Below, in pieces: positions 15,672 through 21,209 of a stretch of 21,209 bases of DNA (the first letter of the stretch is position 1; each line of letters opens with the position of its first letter). Origin of the DNA: Cryptoclostridium sp964637365 (GTDB lineage Bacteria > Bacillota > Dehalobacteriia > UBA7702); NCBI GenBank assembly GCA_964637365.1, contig CAZWWH010000029.1:1-21209 (forward strand). The letters are read 5' to 3'. The notes under the pieces were generated by a model. The model was not told the origin of the DNA. It searched no databases and saw nothing but the letters and a program-made list of their open reading frames with translations. The position numbers and the translations under genes were made by a program.

Positions 15672-16460
15672 ATGCGTGTTTTATTTTTAGGAGATATTGT
15701 GGGACGGCCCGGACGTTCCGTATTGGAAAACAATCTTCGCCAGATTCAGGACGAAGAAGGCATTGATTTTACCATTGCCAACGGAGAGAATTCCTCCGGT
15801 GGCTTTGGCATGAACAAGAAAAGCTATGATGCCATAACCATGAGCGGCGTCGATGCATTCACTATGGGAAATCATACTTTTGACAATAAAAAAATCTTAG
15901 ATTTTATTGACAGTGCCAATATTGTACGCCCGTTGAATTTAGCCACCAAGGCTCCGGGAGTGGGGCTTCGTTCTTTTCCTTTAGCCGATGGTAGAACTCT
16001 AACCATTATCAACCTTTTAGGCCGTGTTTACAGCAATCTCAACGTTGATTGTCCCTTTAAAACCATGGAAGCAGTGTTGAAGGAACACTCATTGAAAAAT
16101 GAAATCCTGTTTGTGGATTTCCATGGAGACGCTACTTCGGAAAAGGTCTGTTTGGGGCATTTTCTTGACGGCCGTGTTTCTGCCGTGGTAGGAACTCATA
16201 CCCATATCCAAACCGCTGATGAGAAGGTACTCTCCCGAGGAACCGCTTATATCACTGATGTTGGCATGACTGGGGCGTACGATTCCAGCCTTGGTATGGA
16301 AAAAGAAGCGGCGATCGCCCGCTTTACCACTGTGATGAAAGTTCGTCTGGAACCGGCGGCAGGAGAACGCCAAATTAACGGTGTTGTCATTGAGTTTGAT
16401 GAATGCAATCGTGCCAAATCCATTCATCGTATTGTTCGGGTATATCCTGATGTCCTTTGA
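15672..16460 (+). CDS. ymdB: YmdB family metallophosphoesterase
   Basis: This encodes a 262-residue calcineurin-like phosphodiesterase of the TIGR00282/YmdB family. In Bacillus YmdB hydrolyses 2',3'-cyclic nucleotides, is reported to interact with RNase Y, and affects biofilm and motility decisions. Dinuclear metal ligands are visible: Asp8 in LGDIVG, Glu39 and Asn40 in NGENSSGG, Asn67-His68 in MGNHTF, the histidine in VDFHGDATSEK, and two histidines in GTHTHIQTAD. The C-terminal TDVGMTGAYDSSLGMEKE motif is diagnostic. AGAGG lies eight bases before the ATG. The position downstream of rny is conserved in Firmicutes, here with one extra gene inserted. Confidence 0.93.
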   Translation: MRVLFLGDIVGRPGRSVLENNLRQIQDEEGIDFTIANGENSSGGFGMNKKSYDAITMSGVDAFTMGNHTFDNKKILDFIDSANIVRPLNLATKAPGVGLRSFPLADGRTLTIINLLGRVYSNLNVDCPFKTMEAVLKEHSLKNEILFVDFHGDATSEKVCLGHFLDGRVSAVVGTHTHIQTADEKVLSRGTAYITDVGMTGAYDSSLGMEKEAAIARFTTVMKVRLEPAAGERQINGVVIEFDECNRAKSIHRIVRVYPDVL

Positions 16461-16650
16461 TTTTGTGGTATGATTTTTGGAAATAAGGCATAGATTCTGA
16501 TGAAGGATAAAAATTATTTGCGTTAATAATCGTAAGTAAAAAAACAGAATGCTTCTTTAAAATTTTTCTCAATTGGAAAAGAAAACCGGAAGGAAAATAA
16601 AAAAAGAAAGAGAACTAATTAAAAAACCAAACCAAAGGGGGGTGTCTGCT

Positions 16651-16752
16651 ATGAAAATTGGCAATATCATTGGCTACAACAGCGACAAAAGCCTTGTTTT
16701 GGTGCGGACATTTATGGAGAATATGGAGAAATTGAATGGATTCTATGAATAA
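16651..16752 (+). CDS. Short 33-codon ORF overlapping the dipeptidase start
   Basis: This frame encodes 33 residues beginning MKIGNIIGYNSDK and ending KLNGFYE. It has no membrane segment, and I recognise no family. It is preceded by an excellent ribosome site (AAAGGGGGGTG, about seven bases before the ATG), the strongest in the neighbourhood. Its last 17 bases overlap the dipeptidase frame (ATG at 16736), and its TAA lies one base before another in-frame dipeptidase ATG at 16754. That geometry suggests a translated leader peptide coupled to the dipeptidase. The 190 bases before it (16461-16650) are A+T-rich, with no gene and no riboswitch I can recognise. Confidence 0.5.
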   Translation: MKIGNIIGYNSDKSLVLVRTFMENMEKLNGFYE

Positions 16753-17701
16753 TATGAGCCTGCTTGTTCCAGGCTCTTTTCCTTTGCGCGGGGACAGTCA
16801 CTGCGACACAGTTGTGGCGGAAAAAAATGGTGACCGCATCCATATTGATTTTGAAACCATAGAGCTTTATTGTGATTTGCAATTTTTCGCTTTGTATTTG
16901 GAAGCTGAAGGGGATACTGCTGCGGCCGTTGAGGAAAACCGTTTGGCCTACAAATATTATAATACTTTACTAAATAAATACGAAAGTAAGTTAATTCCCA
17001 TTCTCACCTCTGATGATTTAAAAGGAATTGGCGGCGGCAAGGTTGGCTCTTTACTGGCTATGGAGAATAGCGAGCCTTTGGCTGAAGATTCTGAAGCACT
17101 GTATCGTCTTTATGAAAAAGGCTACCGTTCTTTTGGCATTACCTGGAGTAATGAAAATTCTTTGGGGGGTGGCGTCAATACGGAAGTCGGTCTGACGGAT
17201 TTGGGAAAAGATGTACTTCGTGCTATGAATTCCTTGAATGTTTTGGTGGATTTGGCTCATATGAATGAGAAAACCTTTTTTGACACGATGGTGCTGGTGG
17301 AAAATCCTCCCATTGTGACTCATGCCTGTTGCAGGAAACTCTGTGACCATCGACGGAATCTCACCGATGACCAGCTGAAATGCCTTGGGGAAGCCAAAGG
17401 TATGATGGGGATCACTTTTGCCCGCAGCTTTTTGGATCATGACACTGGTAACCGCAGTATTGATCGCATTGTGGATCACGTGATTTACGCAGCAGAGATT
17501 GTTGGTATTGACCATGTCTGCTTTGGTTCTGATTTTGACGGTACGGATTTGCCGCAGGATATGAACGACCAAAGAGATATGGAAAAATTACGTCAGCAAA
17601 TGTTGGCTAGGGATTTTTCTGTCAAAGAGGCTGACGCGGTTTTAGGCGAAAACTTAGTGCGTTATGTATCGGAACAGTTGGAGGTTTCTCATGGCCTTTG
17701 A
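16736..17701 (+). CDS. Membrane dipeptidase (peptidase M19 family)
   Basis: This encodes a 321-residue zinc dipeptidase of the renal dipeptidase/M19 family, amidohydrolase superfamily. Metal ligands of the TIM barrel are visible: His22 and Asp24 in GDSHCDTV, the bridging Glu110 in LAMENSEPL, His175 in VDLAHMNEKT, His196 in PPIVTHACCRKLC, and the aspartate-containing GSDFDG motif at 264-269. There is no signal peptide, so the enzyme is cytoplasmic and probably cleaves short peptides, possibly including those with a D-residue at the C-terminus. Three in-frame ATGs (16736, 16745, 16754) are possible starts. GGAGAA at 16724 favours the first. It overlaps the 33-codon ORF upstream and the PHP gene downstream. 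Confidence 0.9.
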   Translation: MDSMNNMSLLVPGSFPLRGDSHCDTVVAEKNGDRIHIDFETIELYCDLQFFALYLEAEGDTAAAVEENRLAYKYYNTLLNKYESKLIPILTSDDLKGIGGGKVGSLLAMENSEPLAEDSEALYRLYEKGYRSFGITWSNENSLGGGVNTEVGLTDLGKDVLRAMNSLNVLVDLAHMNEKTFFDTMVLVENPPIVTHACCRKLCDHRRNLTDDQLKCLGEAKGMMGITFARSFLDHDTGNRSIDRIVDHVIYAAEIVGIDHVCFGSDFDGTDLPQDMNDQRDMEKLRQQMLARDFSVKEADAVLGENLVRYVSEQLEVSHGL

Positions 17702-18530
17702 TTTTCACGTACACAGTGTTCATTCTGATGGCGCTTTAACCGTTGATGAACTGGCGTCCCTTTGTGTGCGTCAAGGATTGGAGGGCTTTGCCTTAACGGA
17801 TCACGATACCATAAGTGGTTGGCGAGAGATTCCCGTAGCTGAGGAAGCCTATGGAATCACCATTCTGCCGGCTGTTGAACTCAGTACTGAGTGGGAAAAC
17901 CGTGACGTTCATATTTTGGGCTTCGGTATTTCTTCGGAGGAACGTAGTTTTTGTGAATTTTTAGCTGCTCTGCGTAATCGCAGAGTAGAGCGGATATATA
18001 AAATACTTGACAAAATTAACGGCCTTGGCATGGAGCTTTCCTATGATGATGTAGCCGCCGAGAGCGGCGGTTCTGTGGGACGACCTCATGTGGCTTTGGC
18101 CATGGTGAAGAAGGGGTATGTCAAAGATATCGGCGAAGCTTTTGCCAAATATCTGGAGCGTGGAAAGCGTTGCTTTGTACCGCGATCCCACGTTACCCCT
18201 ACAGAAGCTGTAGACGCTGTGGTGAAAGCCCGGGGCTGTGCCGTTTTGGCTCATCCCGGTTTGGACCAAGCCTATCATGTACTGGATGATTTGGTTGACC
18301 ACGGCTTGAAAGGTTTGGAGGTGTATCACAGTTCTCACCATCCTGGTATGGAAAAGAAGTTTTTCCGTATGGCTGAGGAGTACGGCTTATTTATTTCTGC
18401 TGGGTCTGATTTTCACCGTCTCCAAGACCATTCCCATGCCATGCTTGGCACAAAGTATTTGGAATGGGAGTGTATGGGGGCTTATTATCAGCAGTTAATT
18501 ACGGAACGAAGGAAGGGTATTCATGTTTAA
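17691..18530 (+). CDS. PHP domain phosphoesterase
   Basis: This encodes a 279-residue PHP-domain protein of the stand-alone type related to YciV/TrpH, some of which hydrolyse nucleoside 3',5'-bisphosphates or trim RNA ends. Metal-binding motifs are intact: His6-x-His8 with SDG at 12-14, TDHDT at 36-40, Glu63 in AVELS, GRPHVALAM, VLAHPG and SAGSDFH near the C-terminus. GGAGG precedes the ATG at 17691 by six bases, and the frame extends to 17664 without such a site. It overlaps the end of the dipeptidase gene by 11 bases and the start of cobS by 8 bases, so all three are one transcription unit. The exact substrate cannot be read from the sequence. Confidence 0.88.
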   Translation: MAFDFHVHSVHSDGALTVDELASLCVRQGLEGFALTDHDTISGWREIPVAEEAYGITILPAVELSTEWENRDVHILGFGISSEERSFCEFLAALRNRRVERIYKILDKINGLGMELSYDDVAAESGGSVGRPHVALAMVKKGYVKDIGEAFAKYLERGKRCFVPRSHVTPTEAVDAVVKARGCAVLAHPGLDQAYHVLDDLVDHGLKGLEVYHSSHHPGMEKKFFRMAEEYGLFISAGSDFHRLQDHSHAMLGTKYLEWECMGAYYQQLITERRKGIHV

Positions 18531-19278
18531 GGAATTTCGAATTGCGGTGTCTTTTTTAACGAGACTGCCGCTGAAGTATAAAGGGGAATGGGATGAAAAG
18601 GGATTTTCTCGCTCTACCATCTATTTCCCCTTAGTTGGTCTGATTGTTGGTGCTTTGACGGCCTTGGTAATGTGGCTGATGGGAAAAACGGGATACTATC
18701 ACATTGCGGCATTTCTCGGTTTGCTTACATCCATTGTCATCAGCGGTGGATTGCATCTCGATGGCTTTATGGATATGTGCGATGGAATTTTAGCCTCCCG
18801 AGGCCCGGAACGAGCACTGGAAATTATGAAGGATAGCCGGGTTGGTTCTTTTTCCGTAATCGGCGTTTGCCTGTTACTTTTGGGAAAGTTTTTGCTATAT
18901 GACACGTTAGCGCCGCTTCCCATTATGGTGGCAGCAATTGTAACTGGACTGACGTTTTTCCGCTTTGTTTGTCTTTGTTGTCTCCTTTTCTTTCCATGCG
19001 CCAGAAAAGAGGGTTTGGCGGTGATGATTCAAAAATATGTTTCTAAACTCTGGGTGGTTGTGGGTGTAGTGGTTCTCACATTAGAGGTTGTTGTGTTTGG
19101 CGGCTGGAAATATCTTATGCCGGCCATGGTTCTGTCGCTGGCCCTGATTTTATTGTTAACTCAAAGAATTAATCGTTTTCTCGGTGGCATTACCGGCGAT
19201 ATTCAAGGTGCTATGGGGGAATTGAGCGAGGCCTTGTATTTAACATTAGTCATTATTTTTTATTCTGTTTTTTCCTGA
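18523..19278 (+). CDS. cobS: Adenosylcobinamide-GDP ribazoletransferase (cobalamin synthase)
   Basis: This encodes a 251-residue polytopic membrane enzyme that joins adenosylcobinamide-GDP to alpha-ribazole in the last steps of the nucleotide loop assembly of vitamin B12. Family signatures include FLTRLP near the N-terminus, GGLHLDGFMDMCDG (catalytic, metal-binding aspartates), RVGSFSVIG and the C-terminal GDIQGAMGELSEALYL motif. It starts inside the last codons of the PHP gene, with GGAAGGG upstream. No cobU, cobT, cobC or other B12 gene is in the window and there is no cobalamin riboswitch upstream of the operon, so the gene is isolated from its pathway. Confidence 0.93.
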   Translation: MFKEFRIAVSFLTRLPLKYKGEWDEKGFSRSTIYFPLVGLIVGALTALVMWLMGKTGYYHIAAFLGLLTSIVISGGLHLDGFMDMCDGILASRGPERALEIMKDSRVGSFSVIGVCLLLLGKFLLYDTLAPLPIMVAAIVTGLTFFRFVCLCCLLFFPCARKEGLAVMIQKYVSKLWVVVGVVVLTLEVVVFGGWKYLMPAMVLSLALILLLTQRINRFLGGITGDIQGAMGELSEALYLTLVIIFYSVFS

Positions 19279-19311
19279 AAAAAGTAAAAAAGTCTGAATT
19301 TTACTGGAATT

Positions 19312-19340
19312 TTGATTTTTTTTGTGTTATCATATATGCT
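19312..19340 (+). promoter_or_regulatory. Candidate codY promoter
   Basis: TTGATT (19312-19317), a 17-base spacer and TATGCT (19335-19340) lie about 170 bases before the codY start. A short AT-only inverted repeat (AGTAAAA 19283-19289 with TTTTACT 19299-19305) precedes it and may be a weak cobS terminator. Confidence 0.45.
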
Positions 19341-19512
19341 GTGCGGCTTGTAGCTTTTTTGCAATGAGCTCATGATTCAAAAGTATTATCTCAAACAAAT
19401 AGAAATAGGGGGAAAATGTGTTTGAGAGATATGTATGAGTTTTTGTTGTTCGAACATGTACCGTAATATAAAAATCGGGATGAGACCGATGAGAAAAAGG
19501 AAGTGTGGCTAT

Positions 19513-20295
19513 ATGATGAGAGAATTACTAGAAAAAATCAGAAAATTAAACCAATTAATTCAGAAACAAGCGGCGGTTGCCTTGGACTTTGATGATATGG
19601 CAAAGGTTGTTGCCCAAAATGTTGAGGCCAATACTTATATCATCAGCCAAAAAGGCCGTTTGTTAGGGTATGCTCTGGATAAAGCCAAAATTTGTGACAT
19701 CATGATTGAGCTTTTGAATACGGGTAGAGTTTTTCCGCAGGCTTATAATGATGAATTAAACGCTGCGGAGGAAACCAAGGTTAATATTCCCCGTAATGGG
19801 ATTTGCGCCTTTCGTCCCGGTCATGTCTGTCATATGGGAAATAAATACACTACGATTGTTCCGATCATTGGAGGGGGCGAGCGGCTTGGCACCATGGTAT
19901 TGTCTAAGCTCAGCGAATTCTATGATGAGGACCTGATTTTGGCGGAATACTGCGCCACCGTAGTGGGAATTGAGATCATTCGTTCAAAGGCGGAACAAGC
20001 AGAGTCAACGGCCCGGCAGCGTGATGCTGTTACCGTTGCTATGCACGCTCTTTCTTATTCCGAAATGGAAGCCGTAGAACAGATCTTTCAAGAATTAGAA
20101 GAAGGGGAAGGCCTTCTTGTTGCCAGTAAGATAGCAAAGCAGGTGGGAATCACTCGTTCGGTGATTGTCAACGCTTTGCGGAAGCTGGAAAGTGCCGGAG
20201 TGATTGAAGTGCGCTCCTTGGGCATGAAGGGGACTCATATCAAGGTCATGAATGACTATTTGATGGATGAACTAAAAAAACTTCGACAAAAATAG
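19513..20295 (+). CDS. codY: Global nutritional regulator CodY
   Basis: This encodes a 260-residue CodY, the repressor/activator of Firmicutes that senses branched-chain amino acids and GTP. The N-terminal GAF domain (about residues 1-155) carries EANTYIISQKGRLLGYAL, and a central segment PRNGICAFRPGH leads to the GGGERLGTMVL core. The C-terminal winged HTH is canonical: LLVASKIAKQVGITRSVIVNALRKLESAGVIEVRSLGMKGTHI. The frame opens at 19435, but homologues begin near MMRELLEKIRKLNQL, and AGGAAG sits about nine bases before the ATG at 19513. codY is usually found after hslUV in Firmicutes. Here it stands alone between cobS and a Nudix-like gene. Confidence 0.95.
   Translation: MMRELLEKIRKLNQLIQKQAAVALDFDDMAKVVAQNVEANTYIISQKGRLLGYALDKAKICDIMIELLNTGRVFPQAYNDELNAAEETKVNIPRNGICAFRPGHVCHMGNKYTTIVPIIGGGERLGTMVLSKLSEFYDEDLILAEYCATVVGIEIIRSKAEQAESTARQRDAVTVAMHALSYSEMEAVEQIFQELEEGEGLLVASKIAKQVGITRSVIVNALRKLESAGVIEVRSLGMKGTHIKVMNDYLMDELKKLRQK
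19533..19547. promoter_or_regulatory. CodY-box-like sequence at the start of codY
   Basis: AAAAATCAGAAAATT matches the established CodY consensus AATTTTCWGAAAATT at 12 of 15 positions, including the whole right half. It lies 20 bases inside the codY coding sequence, where bound CodY could block elongation. The A+T-rich coding context makes a chance match possible. Confidence 0.4.
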
Positions 20296-20299
20296 TCTT

Positions 20300-20318
20300 T
20301 TGCCTGAAGTTCAGGCAA
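20300..20318. repeat. Perfect hairpin between codY and the Nudix-like gene
   Basis: TTGCCTGAA (20300-20308) and TTCAGGCAA (20310-20318) are exact reverse complements around a single base, giving an 8-bp stem with a 3-base loop. There is no T run on either side, so it is not a normal terminator. It ends three bases before the ribosome site of the next gene and could be an operator or an mRNA structure. Confidence 0.55.
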
Positions 20319-20334
20319 GAAGGGGGTAATGCAA

Positions 20335-20748
20335 ATGCTTTTTAGAGAATGCGCCGGTGGTATTATTTTTTGTGGAGACAAAGTGTTCCTGCTCCAAAAT
20401 GAAAAAGGGGAATGGGTTTTCCCAAAAGGCGTGATTAAACATGGTAAAACATCTGCTGGGGTCGCTGTGGAACGGGCTCAAATTGAAGCAGGAATTGATG
20501 CGGAAATTTTGAGTGCGGTGGGAGAAACCAGTTATGAGTTCTATTCCATCACCCGTAACGCGCCGGTTTGTAATCGAATTGTTTGGTTTTTAATGAAGGC
20601 GGAAAGCCTTGATTATAAAGTCAATGAAAATGATGAAAAGATCAAAGAAGGCGGTTATTATAATATTATCGAAGCTTTTGATAAGGTCACTTACAGCCAA
20701 GATAAATCCCTTCTGAATATCGCTTATAGAAAATTGAAAGAACTATAA
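20335..20748 (+). CDS. Nudix-fold protein with degenerate Nudix box
   Basis: This encodes a 137-residue protein with the Nudix fold: RECAGGIIFCGDKVFLLQNEKGEWVFPKG is a typical beta-strand start leading into the Nudix box. The box itself is eroded. Where the consensus is G-x5-E-x7-REUxEExGU, the gene reads GVIKHGKTSAGVAV followed by ERAQIEAGI: the first Glu is Lys, RE is swapped to ER, and only one of the paired catalytic Glu residues remains. Hydrolysis of nucleoside diphosphate derivatives is therefore uncertain. It may bind a nucleotide without cutting it. An ATG at 20329 is also possible, but AGGGGG is better spaced for 20335. It lies 39 bases after codY. Confidence 0.75.
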   Translation: MLFRECAGGIIFCGDKVFLLQNEKGEWVFPKGVIKHGKTSAGVAVERAQIEAGIDAEILSAVGETSYEFYSITRNAPVCNRIVWFLMKAESLDYKVNENDEKIKEGGYYNIIEAFDKVTYSQDKSLLNIAYRKLKEL

Positions 20749-20755
20749 TTGGTTC

Positions 20756-20784
20756 TTGACAACCGTTTAAAGTTTTGGTATACT
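20756..20784 (+). promoter_or_regulatory. Consensus promoter for the tRNA pair
   Basis: TTGACA (20756-20761), exactly 17 bases, and TATACT (20779-20784) form a near-perfect sigma-A promoter about 45 bases before tRNA-Pro. It starts eight bases after the Nudix-like gene stops. Confidence 0.85.
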
Positions 20785-20828
20785 ATCATTCGTTGAAATG
20801 ATCAGGTTATGTGCTGGGGTGTTTTGCT

Positions 20829-20905
20829 CGGGACGTAGCGCAGTTTGGTAGCGCACCTGATTTGGGATCAGGAGGCCGCAGGTTCAAATCCTGTCGTCCC
20901 GACCA
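20829..20905 (+). tRNA. tRNA-Pro (anticodon UGG)
   Basis: A 77-base cloverleaf with encoded CCA. The acceptor stem pairs CGGGACG (20829-20835) with CGTCCCG (20895-20901), the discriminator base is A, and the T arm contains GGTTCAAATCC. The anticodon stem CCTGA/TCAGG encloses the loop TTTGGGA, giving TGG at 20863-20865 with G37, as expected for proline tRNA. Confidence 0.97.
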
Positions 20906-20936
20906 GCAACTACAAAATCATAGATACAAGTGATAA

Positions 20937-21011
20937 AGGGGTGTCGCCAAGCGGCAAGGCAACGGTTTCTGGGTCCGTCATTCGTTGGTTCGAATCCAGC
21001 CACCCCTGCCA
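20937..21011 (+). tRNA. tRNA-Gln (anticodon CUG)
   Basis: A 75-base cloverleaf with encoded CCA. The acceptor stem pairs AGGGGTG (20937-20943) with CACCCCT (21001-21007), the discriminator is G, and the T arm contains GGTTCGAATCC. The anticodon stem ACGGT/TCCGT encloses the loop TTCTGGG, so the anticodon is CTG (20969-20971), reading CAG. The pair closing the loop (31-39) is a T-T mismatch. It lies 31 bases after tRNA-Pro and shares its promoter. Confidence 0.93.
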
Positions 21012-21041
21012 ATAAAAAGCGGTTTGATGATTAGCCGGGTG

Positions 21042-21115
21042 TCCGTAAAACAGTAATCAAAAAATGAACGGCAACTGCTGTACAGGATTGGTTACAAATC
21101 AAACAGTTTTACGGA
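21042..21115 (+). promoter_or_regulatory. Inverted repeat able to mask the ribosome site of the last gene
   Basis: TCCGTAAAAC (21042-21051) is the exact reverse complement of GTTTTACGGA (21106-21115), separated by 54 bases. The second arm includes the first three bases of the GGAGG ribosome site (21113-21117), so pairing would hide it. TGATTA (21028-21033) and TAATCA (21054-21059) flank the first arm and could form a competing stem. The regulatory meaning is inferred. Confidence 0.4.
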
Positions 21116-21124
21116 GGCATCGCC

Positions 21125-21209
21125 ATGAAACGGCTAACATCTTGTGAATTCAACATCGACACCGGCTGCGTGGAAATCCAATACTCCGATGGGAGTACGC
21201 TTGCCATCG
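21125..21209 (+). CDS. DUF6061-like small protein (partial, cut by window end)
   Basis: Only the first 28 codons are present, beginning MKRLTSCEFNIDTGCVEI and running off the right edge in frame. The pattern of a cysteine, then D-T-G-C-V, then a short YSDGSTLAI strand resembles the DUF6061 family of small proteins from gut Firmicutes, whose function is unknown. GGAGG lies seven bases before the ATG. The assignment is from memory of the family pattern and rests on a short fragment. Confidence 0.55.
   Translation, partial: MKRLTSCEFNIDTGCVEIQYSDGSTLAI

Noticed and set aside
16461..16650. Possible cobalamin riboswitch for the operon that ends in cobS
   Set aside because: No conserved B12-box sequence or GC-rich paired core is visible. 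The segment is simple A+T-rich DNA.
1..21209. A hidden defence system, prophage or biosynthetic cluster
   Set aside because: All sizeable genes belong to core or common families, there are no phage, toxin-antitoxin, cas or synthase genes, and only the left edge suggests a mobile element.

Overview
The window is a chromosomal segment from a low-to-moderate G+C, Gram-positive-type bacterium, most likely an anaerobic member of the Clostridia or a related Firmicutes lineage. The evidence is the gene content (codY, rny, ymdB, recA-recX, a SpoIIIE/FtsK translocase beside tepA-ylzJ, a DegV protein beside a DUF1836 protein) together with purine-rich Shine-Dalgarno sites and consensus sigma-A promoters. 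tepA, ylzJ and spoIIIE are neighbours in Bacillus too, which hints at a spore-forming ancestry. I cannot name the genus. Nearly all of the DNA is coding, and no gene-free stretch exceeds 300 bases.

Layout. Positions 1-52 look like the end of an insertion sequence (probably IS3 type) or a palindromic element that continues off the left edge. A DegV lipid-binding protein (minus) and a DUF1836 regulator (plus) diverge from a compact promoter/operator region and are followed by a strong terminator at about 1694-1730. From 5247 down to 1765 the minus strand carries tepA-ylzJ and then a Na/phosphate cotransporter-PhoU gene followed by a UppP/BacA-like gene that has lost its recognised catalytic residues. 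From 5444 to the right edge everything is on the plus strand: ftsK/spoIIIE, a minimal RodZ-like gene, rimO, pgsA, a stand-alone cinA C-terminal domain (pncC), thpR, recA, recX, rny, an unrecognised 174-residue protein, ymdB, then a 33-codon ORF overlapping a membrane dipeptidase, a PHP phosphoesterase and cobS, then codY, a Nudix-like gene, tRNA-Pro(UGG), tRNA-Gln(CUG) and the start of a DUF6061-like gene.

How the genes fit together. Several junctions are overlaps of a few bases (rimO/pgsA, pgsA/cinA, recA/recX, dipeptidase/PHP, PHP/cobS), which suggests operons with translational coupling. The themes are chromosome segregation and cell shape, membrane lipid and phosphate handling, DNA recombination, and RNA turnover (ThpR, RNase Y, YmdB). 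CodY links expression to nutrient state.

The window is mostly core housekeeping DNA. I found no convincing novel multi-gene system. The better leads are small: a catalytically eroded UppP paralogue paired with a phosphate transporter, an intrinsic terminator directly in front of rny, a CodY-box-like site at the start of codY, a Nudix-fold protein with a broken Nudix box, a translated-looking 33-codon leader in front of dipeptidase-PHP-cobS, and a possible RBS-sequestering helix ahead of the DUF6061-like gene.
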